A stretch of 64,000 nt of DNA from Lentzea cavernae (GCF_014653695.1 NZ_BNAR01000001.1:868001-932000); one strand, 5' to 3'. Shown: positions 15,781-23,714, counted from the first letter of the stretch. Numbers and translations are program-made. The notes: generated by a model from the letters alone, not told the origin.

Positions 15781-17152
15781 CGTTGCCCTCGCCGACGGCC
15801 TTCACCAGCGCCGCGCGATAGGCCGTCGCCACCTCGTCCGGGCTCCTGCCCGCCACGACGTCCGCCGTGGCCTGCTGCAACGCCGCTGAGACCTTGGGGT
15901 AGTCGGCGAGCCCTGGCCGGTACCGGGTGATCGGCAGGACCTTCTCCGCGATGAACGTCAGCATCGGGTCGCCCTGGAGGACCTCGTCGTTGACGTCCTG
16001 CCGTTGCGTCAGCTGCGCCGTGCCTGCCAGCGACTCCTTGACGGCCTCTGCGGAGTTGAGGAACTGCATGAACTCCCACGCCTGCTTGGGGTACTGGGTG
16101 TTCGGGTTGATCACCCGCACGCCACCGCCGGACATGCTGACGAAGTCCTGTCCGCCGACACCCGCGCCGGACTGCTTCGCCGGGATCAGCGCCCACCCGA
16201 CGGCGGCGTCGCGGTCGGCCATCTTCGCCACGCCGTTCTTCGGCTCCACGACCGAACGCCAGAAGTAGTCGCTCTCCAGCAGGACGCCGATCCTGTTCTC
16301 GCTGAACAGCTGGAACGACCGGTCGCGCCCCTTGGCCTCCTGCTGCAGCACGGGATCACCGAGGCCGCCGCCGTAGACCTTCTGGTAGAGCCCCAGAACG
16401 TCCTTCAGCTGCGCCGAATCCCCTTGCCACTTCCCGTTGTCGTAGATCGGCCTGCCGGTGCCGGCCAACGCGGGCAGCACGCCCTGCATGGTCGTCGCCT
16501 CGCCCATCGCGGCACCGGCGTTGAGCTGGATCGGCGTCACGCCCGGCAGCGCCTTGAGCTTCGTCCCCGCGTCGAGCACGTCCTGCCAACTGCGGGGTTG
16601 CCAGTCCGCGGGCAACCCGGCCTGCGCGAACAGCTTCTTGTTGAAGAACAGCACGCGCCCGTCGGTGCCCATCGGCACGCCGTACCGCTTGCCGTCGAAC
16701 TCGCCGAGTCCCTGCACGGCCTTCGGGATCTTCTCCCAGCCGTCCCAGTCGGTGTTCCCGACGACGTCACCGAGCGGTTTGATCTGCCCTGCCTGCGCGA
16801 ACTCGCCGAGCCAGATGCCGTCGATCTCGATGATGTCGCCGCCACCGCCGGTCTTCAGGTCCAGCGCGACCTTGGTCTTGAAGTCCTCGTCACCGGCGCC
16901 GTTCTGCTCGAACTTGATCGTCGCGGTGACGCCTTTGGCCTTCTGCAGTTCGGTGAATCTCGGGATCACCCAGTTCTGCAGCCAGTTCGCGCCGCGCGAG
17001 TTCTTCCCGCCGACCGCCGAGTTGGCGACGATCGTCAGGGTGATCTCCTTGGCGTCGGCGTTGCGCGCCTGATCACCGCTCTGCGTCTGCCCCAGACATC
17101 CCGCCAGCAGCCCGCAGACCGCCAGCAGACCGAACACCGTTGTTCGCCGCAT
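15773..17152 (-). CDS. Extracellular sugar-binding lipoprotein (family 1 SBP)
   Basis: A 459-residue lipoprotein with signal and lipobox LLAGC (Cys at about residue 19) and the family-1 (MalE-like) binding fold. Typical segments are YGVPMGTDGRVLFFNKKLF near residue 160 (in part: GVPMGTDGRVLFFNK) and the C-terminal AWEFMQFLNS. It is the first gene of a five-gene operon (binding protein, two permeases, ATPase, PhyH). ATG 17152 is used because the preceding 11 residues are not signal-like. Ligand unknown. A perfect 11-bp-arm inverted repeat lies 36 bp upstream. Confidence 0.88.
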   Translation of the reverse strand: MRRTTVFGLLAVCGLLAGCLGQTQSGDQARNADAKEITLTIVANSAVGGKNSRGANWLQNWVIPRFTELQKAKGVTATIKFEQNGAGDEDFKTKVALDLKTGGGGDIIEIDGIWLGEFAQAGQIKPLGDVVGNTDWDGWEKIPKAVQGLGEFDGKRYGVPMGTDGRVLFFNKKLFAQAGLPADWQPRSWQDVLDAGTKLKALPGVTPIQLNAGAAMGEATTMQGVLPALAGTGRPIYDNGKWQGDSAQLKDVLGLYQKVYGGGLGDPVLQQEAKGRDRSFQLFSENRIGVLLESDYFWRSVVEPKNGVAKMADRDAAVGWALIPAKQSGAGVGGQDFVSMSGGGVRVINPNTQYPKQAWEFMQFLNSAEAVKESLAGTAQLTQRQDVNDEVLQGDPMLTFIAEKVLPITRYRPGLADYPKVSAALQQATADVVAGRSPDEVATAYRAALVKAVGEGNVG

Positions 17153-17187
17153 CCACCCAACCTGGCACTGGATCACCGCGGCCACAA

Positions 17188-17210
17188 GGTCTGGCCGGAC
17201 CGGCCAGACC
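17188..17210. promoter_or_regulatory. Perfect inverted repeat, operator or terminator
   Basis: GGTCTGGCCGG-A-CCGGCCAGACC: two 11-bp arms around one central base. It lies 12 bp after the pdxY stop and 35 bp before the sugar-binding-protein start on the same strand. There is no T-tract after it. It could be the operator of the sugar operon (GntR/ROK-like) or a stem terminating pdxY. Confidence 0.5.
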
Positions 17211-17222
17211 CGCCGGCGGTCG

Positions 17223-18074
17223 TCAGCGCACCTGTTCGGCCTTGAACTGCATCCGCGGCGCGGCGTAGAACTCCTGCGCCTGCACGAGCCTCAACTCGCG
17301 CTCACCGGAGCGGTAGGTGAGGTCGATCAGGTCGAAGACGCTCGACGCGGTGCGCTCCAGCGCCACCGCCGCGTCCTTCGTCTGCACGTAGTGGGCCGTG
17401 AACAGCGCCGCCGTGACGTCACCGGACCCGTTCGCCTTGAACGGCAGGTGCGGGGTGCTGACCAGCCACGCCCCGGCGGGGTCCGCGACGAGCATCTCGA
17501 TCGTGCCCTCGTCGCGGTCCGGCCGCTCGACGCTCGTGACGAGCACGGTCGACGGGCCCATCGCGCGGGCGAGGTCGACGGAGGCGAGCGTCGAGGAGAT
17601 GTCGGCCGGCTCGGTGCCGGTCAGGAACCCCAGCTCGAACTGGTTCGGGGTGATGATGTCGGCGACCGGGACGACCTTGTCGCGCAGCAGCACGGGGATC
17701 TCCGGCGCGACGAAGCAGCCGGACTTGGCGTTGCCCATGACCGGGTCGCACGCGTAGAGCGCATCCGGGTTCGCGGCCTTCACGCGGGCCACGGCGTCGA
17801 TGATCACGTCACCGATGCCCACCCCGCCCTGGTAGCCGGACAGCACGGCGTCGACCTGGGGGAAGACCCCGCGCTCCTCCACGCCGAGCAGGATGTCGGC
17901 CACGTCGGACGGCGGGAGCAGCGGACCCCGCCAGGCGCCGTACCCGGTGTGGTTGGAGAAGGCCACGGTGGGGATCGGGACGACCTCGACGCCGATGCGC
18001 TGCAGCGGGAACACGGCCGCGGAGTTCCCGACGTGGCCATGGGCGACGACGGACTGGATGGACAGAACCTTCAT
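17223..18074 (-). CDS. pdxY: Pyridoxal kinase
   Basis: A 283-residue pyridoxal kinase of the PfkB/ribokinase superfamily, phosphorylating pyridoxal to PLP in the salvage pathway. Visible marks are IQSVVAHGHVGNSAAVFPLQ at the N-terminus, CDPVMGN, and the anion-hole/catalytic motif NGSGDV with Asp at about residue 223. Length fits PdxY (about 285). The ATG at 18074 is 6 nt after TAGGCT on the minus strand with no ribosome binding site, which predicts a leaderless message. It is divergent from the beta-lactamase gene with a gap of only 25 bp. Confidence 0.93.
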   Translation of the reverse strand: MKVLSIQSVVAHGHVGNSAAVFPLQRIGVEVVPIPTVAFSNHTGYGAWRGPLLPPSDVADILLGVEERGVFPQVDAVLSGYQGGVGIGDVIIDAVARVKAANPDALYACDPVMGNAKSGCFVAPEIPVLLRDKVVPVADIITPNQFELGFLTGTEPADISSTLASVDLARAMGPSTVLVTSVERPDRDEGTIEMLVADPAGAWLVSTPHLPFKANGSGDVTAALFTAHYVQTKDAAVALERTASSVFDLIDLTYRSGERELRLVQAQEFYAAPRMQFKAEQVR

Positions 18075-18099
18075 CCGACCAGCCTAATAGTCTGAACGG
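18075..18099. promoter_or_regulatory. Divergent leaderless promoters, pdxY and beta-lactamase
   Basis: The 25-bp gap contains TAGGCT on the minus strand (18081-18086), 6 nt before the pdxY ATG, and TAGTCT on the plus strand (18088-18093), 6 nt before the beta-lactamase GTG. Both are TANNNT -10 elements at leaderless spacing, one base apart, so two RNA polymerases could not occupy both at once. Confidence 0.5.
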
Positions 18100-18999
18100 G
18101 TGGCCGATCGACGCGCAGTCCTGAAATCCCTCGCCCTGCTCCCGCTCGCCGGTTGTGCGGCCCCGCGGGCGACCGAGCCGGTCAGCACGGTCAGCCCGCC
18201 GACGACCACGAGCGCCGCCCCCGTCAGCCACGACGCCCTGCTCGAGCTGGAGAAGAAGTTCGGCGCACGGCTGGGCGTCTACGCGATGAGCGACAACGGC
18301 AGCACGATCGAGCACCGGGCCGACGAGCGGTTCGCGTTCTGCTCGACGTTCAAGGGCCTGGTCACGGCCGCCGTCCTGCACCGCAACCCGATGGCGCGCC
18401 TCGACACCGTCGTCACCTACACCGACGCCGACCTGATGAAGAGCTCCACGATCACGAGGCAGAACGTCCGCACGGGCATGAAGCTGCGCGACCTGTGCGA
18501 CGCCGCGGTCCGCCACAGCGACGGCACCGCGGGCAACCTGCTGCTCGCGAACGTCGGCGGCCCCGCGGAGCTCACCAGGTACCTGCGCGAACTCGGCGAC
18601 ACCGAGACCCGGATGGACCGGATCGAGCCGGACCTCACCTCGGCCGTGCCCGGCGACCCGCGCGACACCGCCACCCCGCGCTCGCTCGGCACCGACTACC
18701 GGCGGCTCGTGCTCGGCGACGCCCTCGAACCCGAGAAGCGAGACTTCCTGCGAGACCTGCTGGAACGCTCGGTCACCGGCGCGAAGCGCGTCCGGGCCGG
18801 TGTTCCGCAGGGCAGCAGGGTCGCGAGCAAGACGGGCACCGGCTCCTACGGCACGGTCAACGACATCGCCGTCGTGTGGCCGCCGACCGGCGGCCCGCTC
18901 CTGATCGCGGTGATGTCCAGCAAGGCGTCCGCGGACGCCGAGTACGACGAGGCCCTCGTCGCCGAAGCCGCCGCCTACGTCGTCAAGACCCTCATCTGA
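18100..18999 (+). CDS. Class A serine beta-lactamase (lipoprotein)
   Basis: A 299-residue class A enzyme that hydrolyses penicillins/cephalosporins. The lipobox PLAGC lies near residue 19 after a twin-Arg-like N-terminus (ADRRAVLKSL). The Ser70-xx-Lys73 motif is CSTFK; the SDN loop reads SDG, as in mycobacterial BlaC; Glu166 is present in RIEPDL, but the next conserved Asn170 is Thr. The third box is KTGTGSYG. Length and order of motifs are complete, so the enzyme is probably active with altered deacylation. Start GTG 18100, predicted leaderless. Confidence 0.9.
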   Translation: MADRRAVLKSLALLPLAGCAAPRATEPVSTVSPPTTTSAAPVSHDALLELEKKFGARLGVYAMSDNGSTIEHRADERFAFCSTFKGLVTAAVLHRNPMARLDTVVTYTDADLMKSSTITRQNVRTGMKLRDLCDAAVRHSDGTAGNLLLANVGGPAELTRYLRELGDTETRMDRIEPDLTSAVPGDPRDTATPRSLGTDYRRLVLGDALEPEKRDFLRDLLERSVTGAKRVRAGVPQGSRVASKTGTGSYGTVNDIAVVWPPTGGPLLIAVMSSKASADAEYDEALVAEAAAYVVKTLI

Positions 19000-19393
19000 C
19001 GGACGACACGTCCGCCCACACGGTCTTGCAGTCGGGGAACCGGTTGTGCCCCCACACCTGCGCCAGGCCGTTGACCAGCAACAAGCCTCTCTGGCGACGC
19101 CCGAGGAACCCGATCCGCCCGAGTTGCGGGAAACGGCCGGGGGTCCCGTCGTCGACCTCCACCCGGACCACCTCGCGCTCGGGGAGGCGGAAGATGCGGG
19201 CACGGCGTTGTGGGGCGGCGTGGTGGTAGGCGTTGCTCACGAGTTCCGTGGCCACGACCATCACGTCGACCACCACGTTCTCGTGCAGTCCCCGCAGCAG
19301 CCGGCGCACCTCCGCCCGCACGTCGGCGAGTGGCAGCGCACCTTCCGGTAGGACGAGGTCCACTCGTTCGCTGGACCGTCCTGCAATACCCAT
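18992..19393 (-). CDS. RsbW/SpoIIAB-like ATP-binding protein
   Basis: A 133-residue GHKL ATPase of the anti-sigma/regulatory kinase type (HATPase_c_2). The N box ELVSNAYHHA lies near residue 48 and the later glycine-rich box is RQRGLLLVNGLAQVWG. No other domain is present. The ATG at 19393 is chosen because GGGGAG lies 6 nt upstream. A close paralogue follows immediately upstream on the same strand at 19476. Such proteins phosphorylate anti-anti-sigma factors or bind sigma factors; no partner STAS gene is seen here. Confidence 0.75.
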   Translation of the reverse strand: MGIAGRSSERVDLVLPEGALPLADVRAEVRRLLRGLHENVVVDVMVVATELVSNAYHHAAPQRRARIFRLPEREVVRVEVDDGTPGRFPQLGRIGFLGRRQRGLLLVNGLAQVWGHNRFPDCKTVWADVSSVR

Positions 19394-19475
19394 CAGCATC
19401 TCCCCGCGCCCTGTTGTTTCAAGGCAGGAGGTTCCATACCCCGGGGCGCGCATGTCGAAACTTCACGAATTACCG

Positions 19476-19871
19476 TCACGACGTTCTCGGCAGGTCCGCC
19501 CAGACCACAGTGCCGCCATGAGCCCTGTCCACACCCCAGCGATCGGACAGCCGGGCCACCAGGACCAGGCCGTACCCCCGCTGCGGGCGGGAGACCTTGC
19601 GCAACGGCGGATGGGCGCGGGCGTCGTGCGCGATCTCGACGCGGATCTTCTTGAGCTCCACGACGACGCGCAGGAACGACGGCTCCGACGTGTACCGGTA
19701 CGCGTTGCTGACCAGTTCGTTGACCACCAGCAGCACGTCGGCCACCGCGTCGGTGTCCTCGCCCATCAGCTCCAGGCGCACCCAGCGCCGGACGGCCGCG
19801 AGTGACGGCCGTTGCCTGCCCAGTGGCAGATCCGCCGCCTCGCCCGTCCTCGCTGTCTGGTCGCGAGCCAA
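19476..19871 (-). CDS. RsbW/SpoIIAB-like ATP-binding protein
   Basis: A 131-residue single-domain GHKL ATPase, paralogous to the gene at 18992. The N box is ELVSNAYRYT and the later box is PQRGYGLVLVARLSDRWG. TTG start at 19871, supported by GAGGAG 4 nt upstream. It is 82 bp upstream of its paralogue and could be in one transcript with it. The pair is typical of actinomycete orphan regulatory ATPases whose partners lie elsewhere. Confidence 0.72.
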   Translation of the reverse strand: MARDQTARTGEAADLPLGRQRPSLAAVRRWVRLELMGEDTDAVADVLLVVNELVSNAYRYTSEPSFLRVVVELKKIRVEIAHDARAHPPLRKVSRPQRGYGLVLVARLSDRWGVDRAHGGTVVWADLPRTS

Positions 19872-19996
19872 ACCGCTCCTCGGTCAGATGATCAGTTCGG
19901 GCGCGGGTTACCCGGGTGCATCTACACCCAAACCATCCCATCCGTTCATCAAGTTCTTCTACGCTCACTGCTCCGCCGCAACCGCAGGGAGACCGC

Positions 19997-21175
19997 GTGC
20001 CCAGATCTTTGACGCCGCTGCTGGTCGCTGTGCTGGTCATCTGCTCGGTGCACCAGGTGCTGACCTCGGTGACCGCTCCCGTCGTCACCGCGCTCTCGTT
20101 CACGCCGACCCAGTTGGGGCTGGTGTTCACGATCGCCTCCGTGACGATCGCGTTGTCAGGCCCGTTGTGGGGACTGCTGGTCGACGCCGCCGGACCCCGG
20201 CCCGTGCTGCTGGCCGGCCTCTGCCTGTGCGTGGCGGGCCCCGCCGGTTTCGCCGCCGCGGTGACGTTCGGCATCGACGAGACCCTGACGCCGGACGTGG
20301 CATTCCTGCTGGTGCTGTTGTTCCGCAGCGTCCTGTTCTCCGCGGGGCTCGCCTCGGTGCTGGTCGTGGCGCTCGCCGTGGCTGGCCTCTCGACCAGCGG
20401 TGAGACCGCGCGCACCCGTGCCGTCAGCTTCGTCGGGGCGGCGCAGGGCCTCGCCGTGCTGCTCGGGCCGGTGCTCGGCGGCGCACTCGCGGTCGCGTCG
20501 CTGGCGCTGCCCCTGTACGTGGCCCCGGCGCTCGCGCTGCTGCTCGCGTTCCTGGGCATGTCGCTCTTCCAGGCCCCCGCGGAGCAGCACGAACCGGTGC
20601 GGGTCCGTCCGCTGGAGCTGCTGCCCGTCTTCGGCGCCGGGTTCTTCGCGTACCTGTCGCTCGCGCTCCTGCAGGCCGTCGTCCTCTACTTCGCCACCGA
20701 CAGGCTGGACGAGCGCGTCGGCTCGGGGTCCGTCGAGGGCCTGCTGTTCGCGTCCGGCATCGGGCTCCTGCTGACGCAGGGCCTGCTCGTGCCGTTGCTG
20801 AAGTGGTCTCCGACCCGGCTGATGACGGTCGGCGGGCCGGTCGCGCTGGCCGGGTGCGCGCTCGTGGCCGTCGCGCCGTCCTCCGCACTCATGGCTCTGG
20901 CGTTCCTGGTCGTGTCGGTGGGCGGCGGTCTCGCGATCACCGGGTTCGGCGCGGCGGCCTCGCTCGGTGTGGGGCCGCGGCACCAGGGCGTGGTGGCCGG
21001 GCTGGTCACCGGCGTGAGCGGGCTGGCGTTCCTCGGCGGGCCGGTCCTCGGCGCGCTGCTCTACGAGGCGGCGCCGATCCTGCCGGTGCTCGCCGCCGGG
21101 GCGGCCGCGCTGGTCGCGACCGGGCTGGCGTTCGTCCCGGCCCTGTTCCGGTCCGAACCGAGTCTGCCGCACTGA
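19997..21175 (+). CDS. MFS transporter
   Basis: A 392-residue major facilitator with about 12 membrane helices. The conserved loop 2-3 region reads GPLWGLLVDAAGPRPVLLAG. GTG start at 19997 follows GGGAG by 5 nt; the longer upstream frame encodes a polar stretch. No substrate-specific motif is recognised, so drug or metabolite efflux is only a guess from the family. It stands alone between the divergent RsbW-like genes and copC. Confidence 0.82.
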   Translation: MPRSLTPLLVAVLVICSVHQVLTSVTAPVVTALSFTPTQLGLVFTIASVTIALSGPLWGLLVDAAGPRPVLLAGLCLCVAGPAGFAAAVTFGIDETLTPDVAFLLVLLFRSVLFSAGLASVLVVALAVAGLSTSGETARTRAVSFVGAAQGLAVLLGPVLGGALAVASLALPLYVAPALALLLAFLGMSLFQAPAEQHEPVRVRPLELLPVFGAGFFAYLSLALLQAVVLYFATDRLDERVGSGSVEGLLFASGIGLLLTQGLLVPLLKWSPTRLMTVGGPVALAGCALVAVAPSSALMALAFLVVSVGGGLAITGFGAAASLGVGPRHQGVVAGLVTGVSGLAFLGGPVLGALLYEAAPILPVLAAGAAALVATGLAFVPALFRSEPSLPH

Positions 21176-21188
21176 TCGACGAACCCAC

Positions 21189-21194
21189 TACGCT
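21189..21194 (+). promoter_or_regulatory. Predicted -10 of a leaderless mRNA (copC-like gene)
   Basis: TACGCT (TANNNT) ends 6 nt before the GTG at 21201, and no ribosome binding site is present. Confidence 0.5.
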
Positions 21195-21200
21195 GCGCAC

Positions 21201-21755
21201 GTGACGCGTTACTTCAGCGCGCTCGTGCTGGCCCTGCTCACCGCGACGGCCTTCGTCGTCCCCGCGCAGGCCCACGCCGAGCTCAAGAGCAGCAACCCGG
21301 CGTCCGGCGCGACCCTTCCCGCCCCACCCGAGCAGGTCGAGCTGGTGTTCAGCGAGTCGATCAGCCTGCCGGACGGTGACGCGATCACCATCACGGGAGC
21401 GGACGGGGCCAAGGTGCCGGTCACGCAGGCGGCGGCCGTCGACAGCACGATCACCGCGAAGCTCGACGCCTCCGCGGCCAAGTCCGGGGTGCACACCGTC
21501 GACTGGGCGGCCAAGTCCGCGGACGGCGACACCGTCACCGGCAAGTTCACGTTCACGATGACCGTCGCGGCGCGGACCACCTCGGCCACCGCCCCGTCGT
21601 CGGTGACGATGAGCGCGCCGGTGTCCGGCGCTCCCCCGGCCGCCGCGCCGGAGGAGTCAGGTGGCGTGCCGATCTGGGTGTGGCTCCTGGTCGCGCTCGT
21701 GGTGGTCGTCGGCGTGATCCTGCTGGTGCGCCGCCGCAAGCCCGAGACGCCGTAG
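21201..21755 (+). CDS. CopC domain protein with C-terminal membrane anchor
   Basis: A 184-residue exported protein. Signal peptide (residues 1-23) ends in AHA, exposing the N-terminal copper-ligand His of the CopC fold (AHAELKSSNPASGATL). The CopC domain covers about residues 24-118, followed by a Ser/Ala/Pro linker, a membrane helix (about 155-177) and the basic tail RRRK. CopC proteins bind or hand over copper outside the membrane. No CopD partner is adjacent. Its last 99 bases overlap the convergent sigma-factor gene. Confidence 0.88.
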   Translation: MTRYFSALVLALLTATAFVVPAQAHAELKSSNPASGATLPAPPEQVELVFSESISLPDGDAITITGADGAKVPVTQAAAVDSTITAKLDASAAKSGVHTVDWAAKSADGDTVTGKFTFTMTVAARTTSATAPSSVTMSAPVSGAPPAAAPEESGGVPIWVWLLVALVVVVGVILLVRRRKPETP

Positions 21756-22892
21756 CCGCTCGCGCAGCAGTTCGCGCTCCGCCGGGTGTTCGGCCCGGTC
21801 GAGCGCGGCCCGCAGCGCGGCCGCCGGGTCCTCGCCGAGCCGGTGCAGCAGGTCCGCCCTGACGGCGTGGAACAGGTGGTAGCGGTCGAGGTCGAGAGCG
21901 TCGACCTCGCGCAGGGCGGCCCTCGGCCCTGCCGTCTCCGCGATCGCGACCGCCCGGTGCAGGGCCACGACGGGGCTCGGCGCGATCGCCATCAGCTGGT
22001 CGTAGAGGGCGACGACCTGGCGCCAGTCGGTCGGCGGGTCGCTGTGCACGGCGTTGATCGCGGCCTGGACCTGGTAGGGGCCCGGCCGGTTCCAGCGCAG
22101 GCAGCGGCGCACCAGGTCCTGGCCCTCCCGGACGAGTTCGGCGTTCCACAGCGCCCTGTCCTGGTCCCGCAGCAGGACGATCCCGCCGTCGCGCAGCCGT
22201 GCCTCCCGGCGTGACGCGACGAGCAGCATCAACGCGAGCAGCCCCCACACCTCGGGCTCGTCGGGCATGAGCTCCGCGAGCACCCGGCCGAGCCGGATCG
22301 CCTCGTCCGCGAGGTCCGCCTTGTCGAGCCAGCCCTCGTTGAAGATCAGGTAGACGACGGCGAGGACGGCCTCGAGCCGCGCGGGCAGGTCGGCGTCGCG
22401 CGGCACCCGGTACGGGACGCGGGCCGCGCGGATCTTGCCCTTCGCGCGCACGATCCGTTGCGCCATCGTGGTTTCCGGCACCAGGAACGCCCTGGCGATC
22501 TCCGCCGTGCTCAGACCGCCGAGCAGTTTCAGCGTCAGCGCGACCTGCGACTGCCTCGCCAGCGACGGGTGGCAGCAGGTGAAGATCAGCCGCAACCGGT
22601 CGTCGGCCACGTCCCCCACCTCCCGCGCTTCCCGTTCGTGCTCCAGCAGCGCCGCCTGCGCGTGTTTCTCCTGACCCTTGGCCTCGCGGCGGAACCTGTC
22701 GATCGCGCGGTTGCGGGCGGTGGTGATGATCCAGCCCGCCGGCGCCGGGGGGACGCCCTCGACCGGCCACCGCCGCACGGCCGTGGTGAAGGCGTCCTGC
22801 ACCGCCTCCTCGGCGAGGTCGATGTCCCCGAGCAGGCGGGTCAGGACCGACACCGCACGGCCGTACTCGGCCCGGAAGACCTCCTCGATCAT
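21657..22892 (-). CDS. ECF42-type RNA polymerase sigma factor
   Basis: A 411-residue extracytoplasmic-function sigma factor. Sigma2 spans about residues 5-75 (VQDAFTTAVRRW, ARNRAIDRFRRE), sigma4 about 110-165 (LLGGLSTAEIARAFLVPETT), followed by the long C-terminal DUF6596/TPR-like extension that defines ECF42. The start overlaps the stop of the DGPF gene (TGATG), the hallmark ECF42 pairing. ECF42 systems lack an anti-sigma factor and the extension governs activity. The last ~30 residues are His/Asp-rich and lie antisense to the CopC membrane segment. Confidence 0.92.
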   Translation of the reverse strand: MIEEVFRAEYGRAVSVLTRLLGDIDLAEEAVQDAFTTAVRRWPVEGVPPAPAGWIITTARNRAIDRFRREAKGQEKHAQAALLEHEREAREVGDVADDRLRLIFTCCHPSLARQSQVALTLKLLGGLSTAEIARAFLVPETTMAQRIVRAKGKIRAARVPYRVPRDADLPARLEAVLAVVYLIFNEGWLDKADLADEAIRLGRVLAELMPDEPEVWGLLALMLLVASRREARLRDGGIVLLRDQDRALWNAELVREGQDLVRRCLRWNRPGPYQVQAAINAVHSDPPTDWRQVVALYDQLMAIAPSPVVALHRAVAIAETAGPRAALREVDALDLDRYHLFHAVRADLLHRLGEDPAAALRAALDRAEHPAERELLRERLRRLGLAAAHQQDHADDHHERDQEPHPDRHAT

Positions 22893-23239
22893 CAGGTCGC
22901 GATCGGCCTGACCTCGATCGACAGCGGACTGAGCACGGCCGCGAGCCGGCGGCCCCACTCGAGCGCCTCGTCGAGGTCCTCGGCCTGGACGACGGTGAAA
23001 CCGCCGATGTGCTCCTTGCCCTCGGCGAACGGCCCGTCGGTCATCAGCACGTCGCCGCCCTGCGCCCTGAGCACGGTCGCGGTCGACGGCGGGTGCAGGC
23101 CGACGGCGAACACCCAGGCGCCCGAGGCCTGCATCTCCTCGTTCAGCGCGCCGAGGTCCGCCATGATCGGGCCGAGCACCTCGGGCGGCGGTGGATCGCC
23201 GTCGGGCTGGTAGATGCTGAGCAGGTACTGCTGCTTCAT
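22892..23239 (-). CDS. YCII/DGPF domain protein (ECF42 partner)
   Basis: A 115-residue ferredoxin-like-fold protein of the YCII-related (DGPF) family; the signature reads MTDGPFAEGKE at about residue 60, and the conserved histidine follows in GKEHIGGF. ATG 23239 is preceded by AGGAG at 6 nt. It is the upstream partner of the ECF42 sigma factor and is translationally coupled to it. DGPF proteins are always found with ECF42 sigmas; their biochemical role is not known. Confidence 0.9.
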   Translation of the reverse strand: MKQQYLLSIYQPDGDPPPPEVLGPIMADLGALNEEMQASGAWVFAVGLHPPSTATVLRAQGGDVLMTDGPFAEGKEHIGGFTVVQAEDLDEALEWGRRLAAVLSPLSIEVRPIAT

Positions 23240-23299
23240 GGTGGGCTCCTTTCGCCCTTTGCACGAACGCGGGTGGCCCGTTTCGACAACTGTGGCGAC

Positions 23300-23711
23300 A
23301 TGATCCCGTTGATCCTCCCGCTCGACGACCCGTGAGCCGCTCTCGCGGCGGCCGGGGGCGAGGGCGCGTCGCCGGCGAGGCTCGCGCGGGCTGGCCTGCC
23401 GGTGCCGGACGGGTTCCACCTCACGACCCGCGCCTGCCGCGAGCGGTCGATGGAAGGCCTGGTGGAGGCGTTCCGCGCGCTCGGCGGGCCGGTGGCGGTG
23501 CGGCCGAGATGGCCGTGGTGGTCCAGCGGATGGTGCCCGCGGAGGTGTCCGGGGTGCTGTTCACGGCGGACCCGGCGACCGGGTCCGCCGTGCCGGTCGT
23601 GAACGCGGTGCGCGGGCTCGGCGAGGCGCTCGTGAGCGGGAAGGCGGACTCGGCCGACCTGCTGTCCGGTGACCAGAGGGCGGCGCTGGTCGCGCTGGAC
23701 GAGCGGTGCGG
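23300..23711 (+). pseudogene. Decayed rifampicin phosphotransferase/PEP synthase-like gene
   Basis: The stretch encodes two recognisable pieces of an ATP-grasp dikinase (rifampicin phosphotransferase or PEP synthase). First, LPLDDP, an in-frame stop at 23333, then ASPARLARAGLPVPDGFHLT up to GPVAVR. Then, after an abrupt frame change near 23505, AVVVQRMVPAEVSGVLFTAD and VNAVRGLGEALVSG. About 100-150 residues between the pieces and everything after the nucleotide-binding region are missing. It fills the gap between the DGPF gene and the HPF-like gene. Confidence 0.75.
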
Positions 23712-23714
23712 TGA

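Noticed and set aside
23300-23711. An intact short PEP-utilising enzyme gene
   Set aside because: An in-frame stop, a frame change and missing domains show that it is a remnant.
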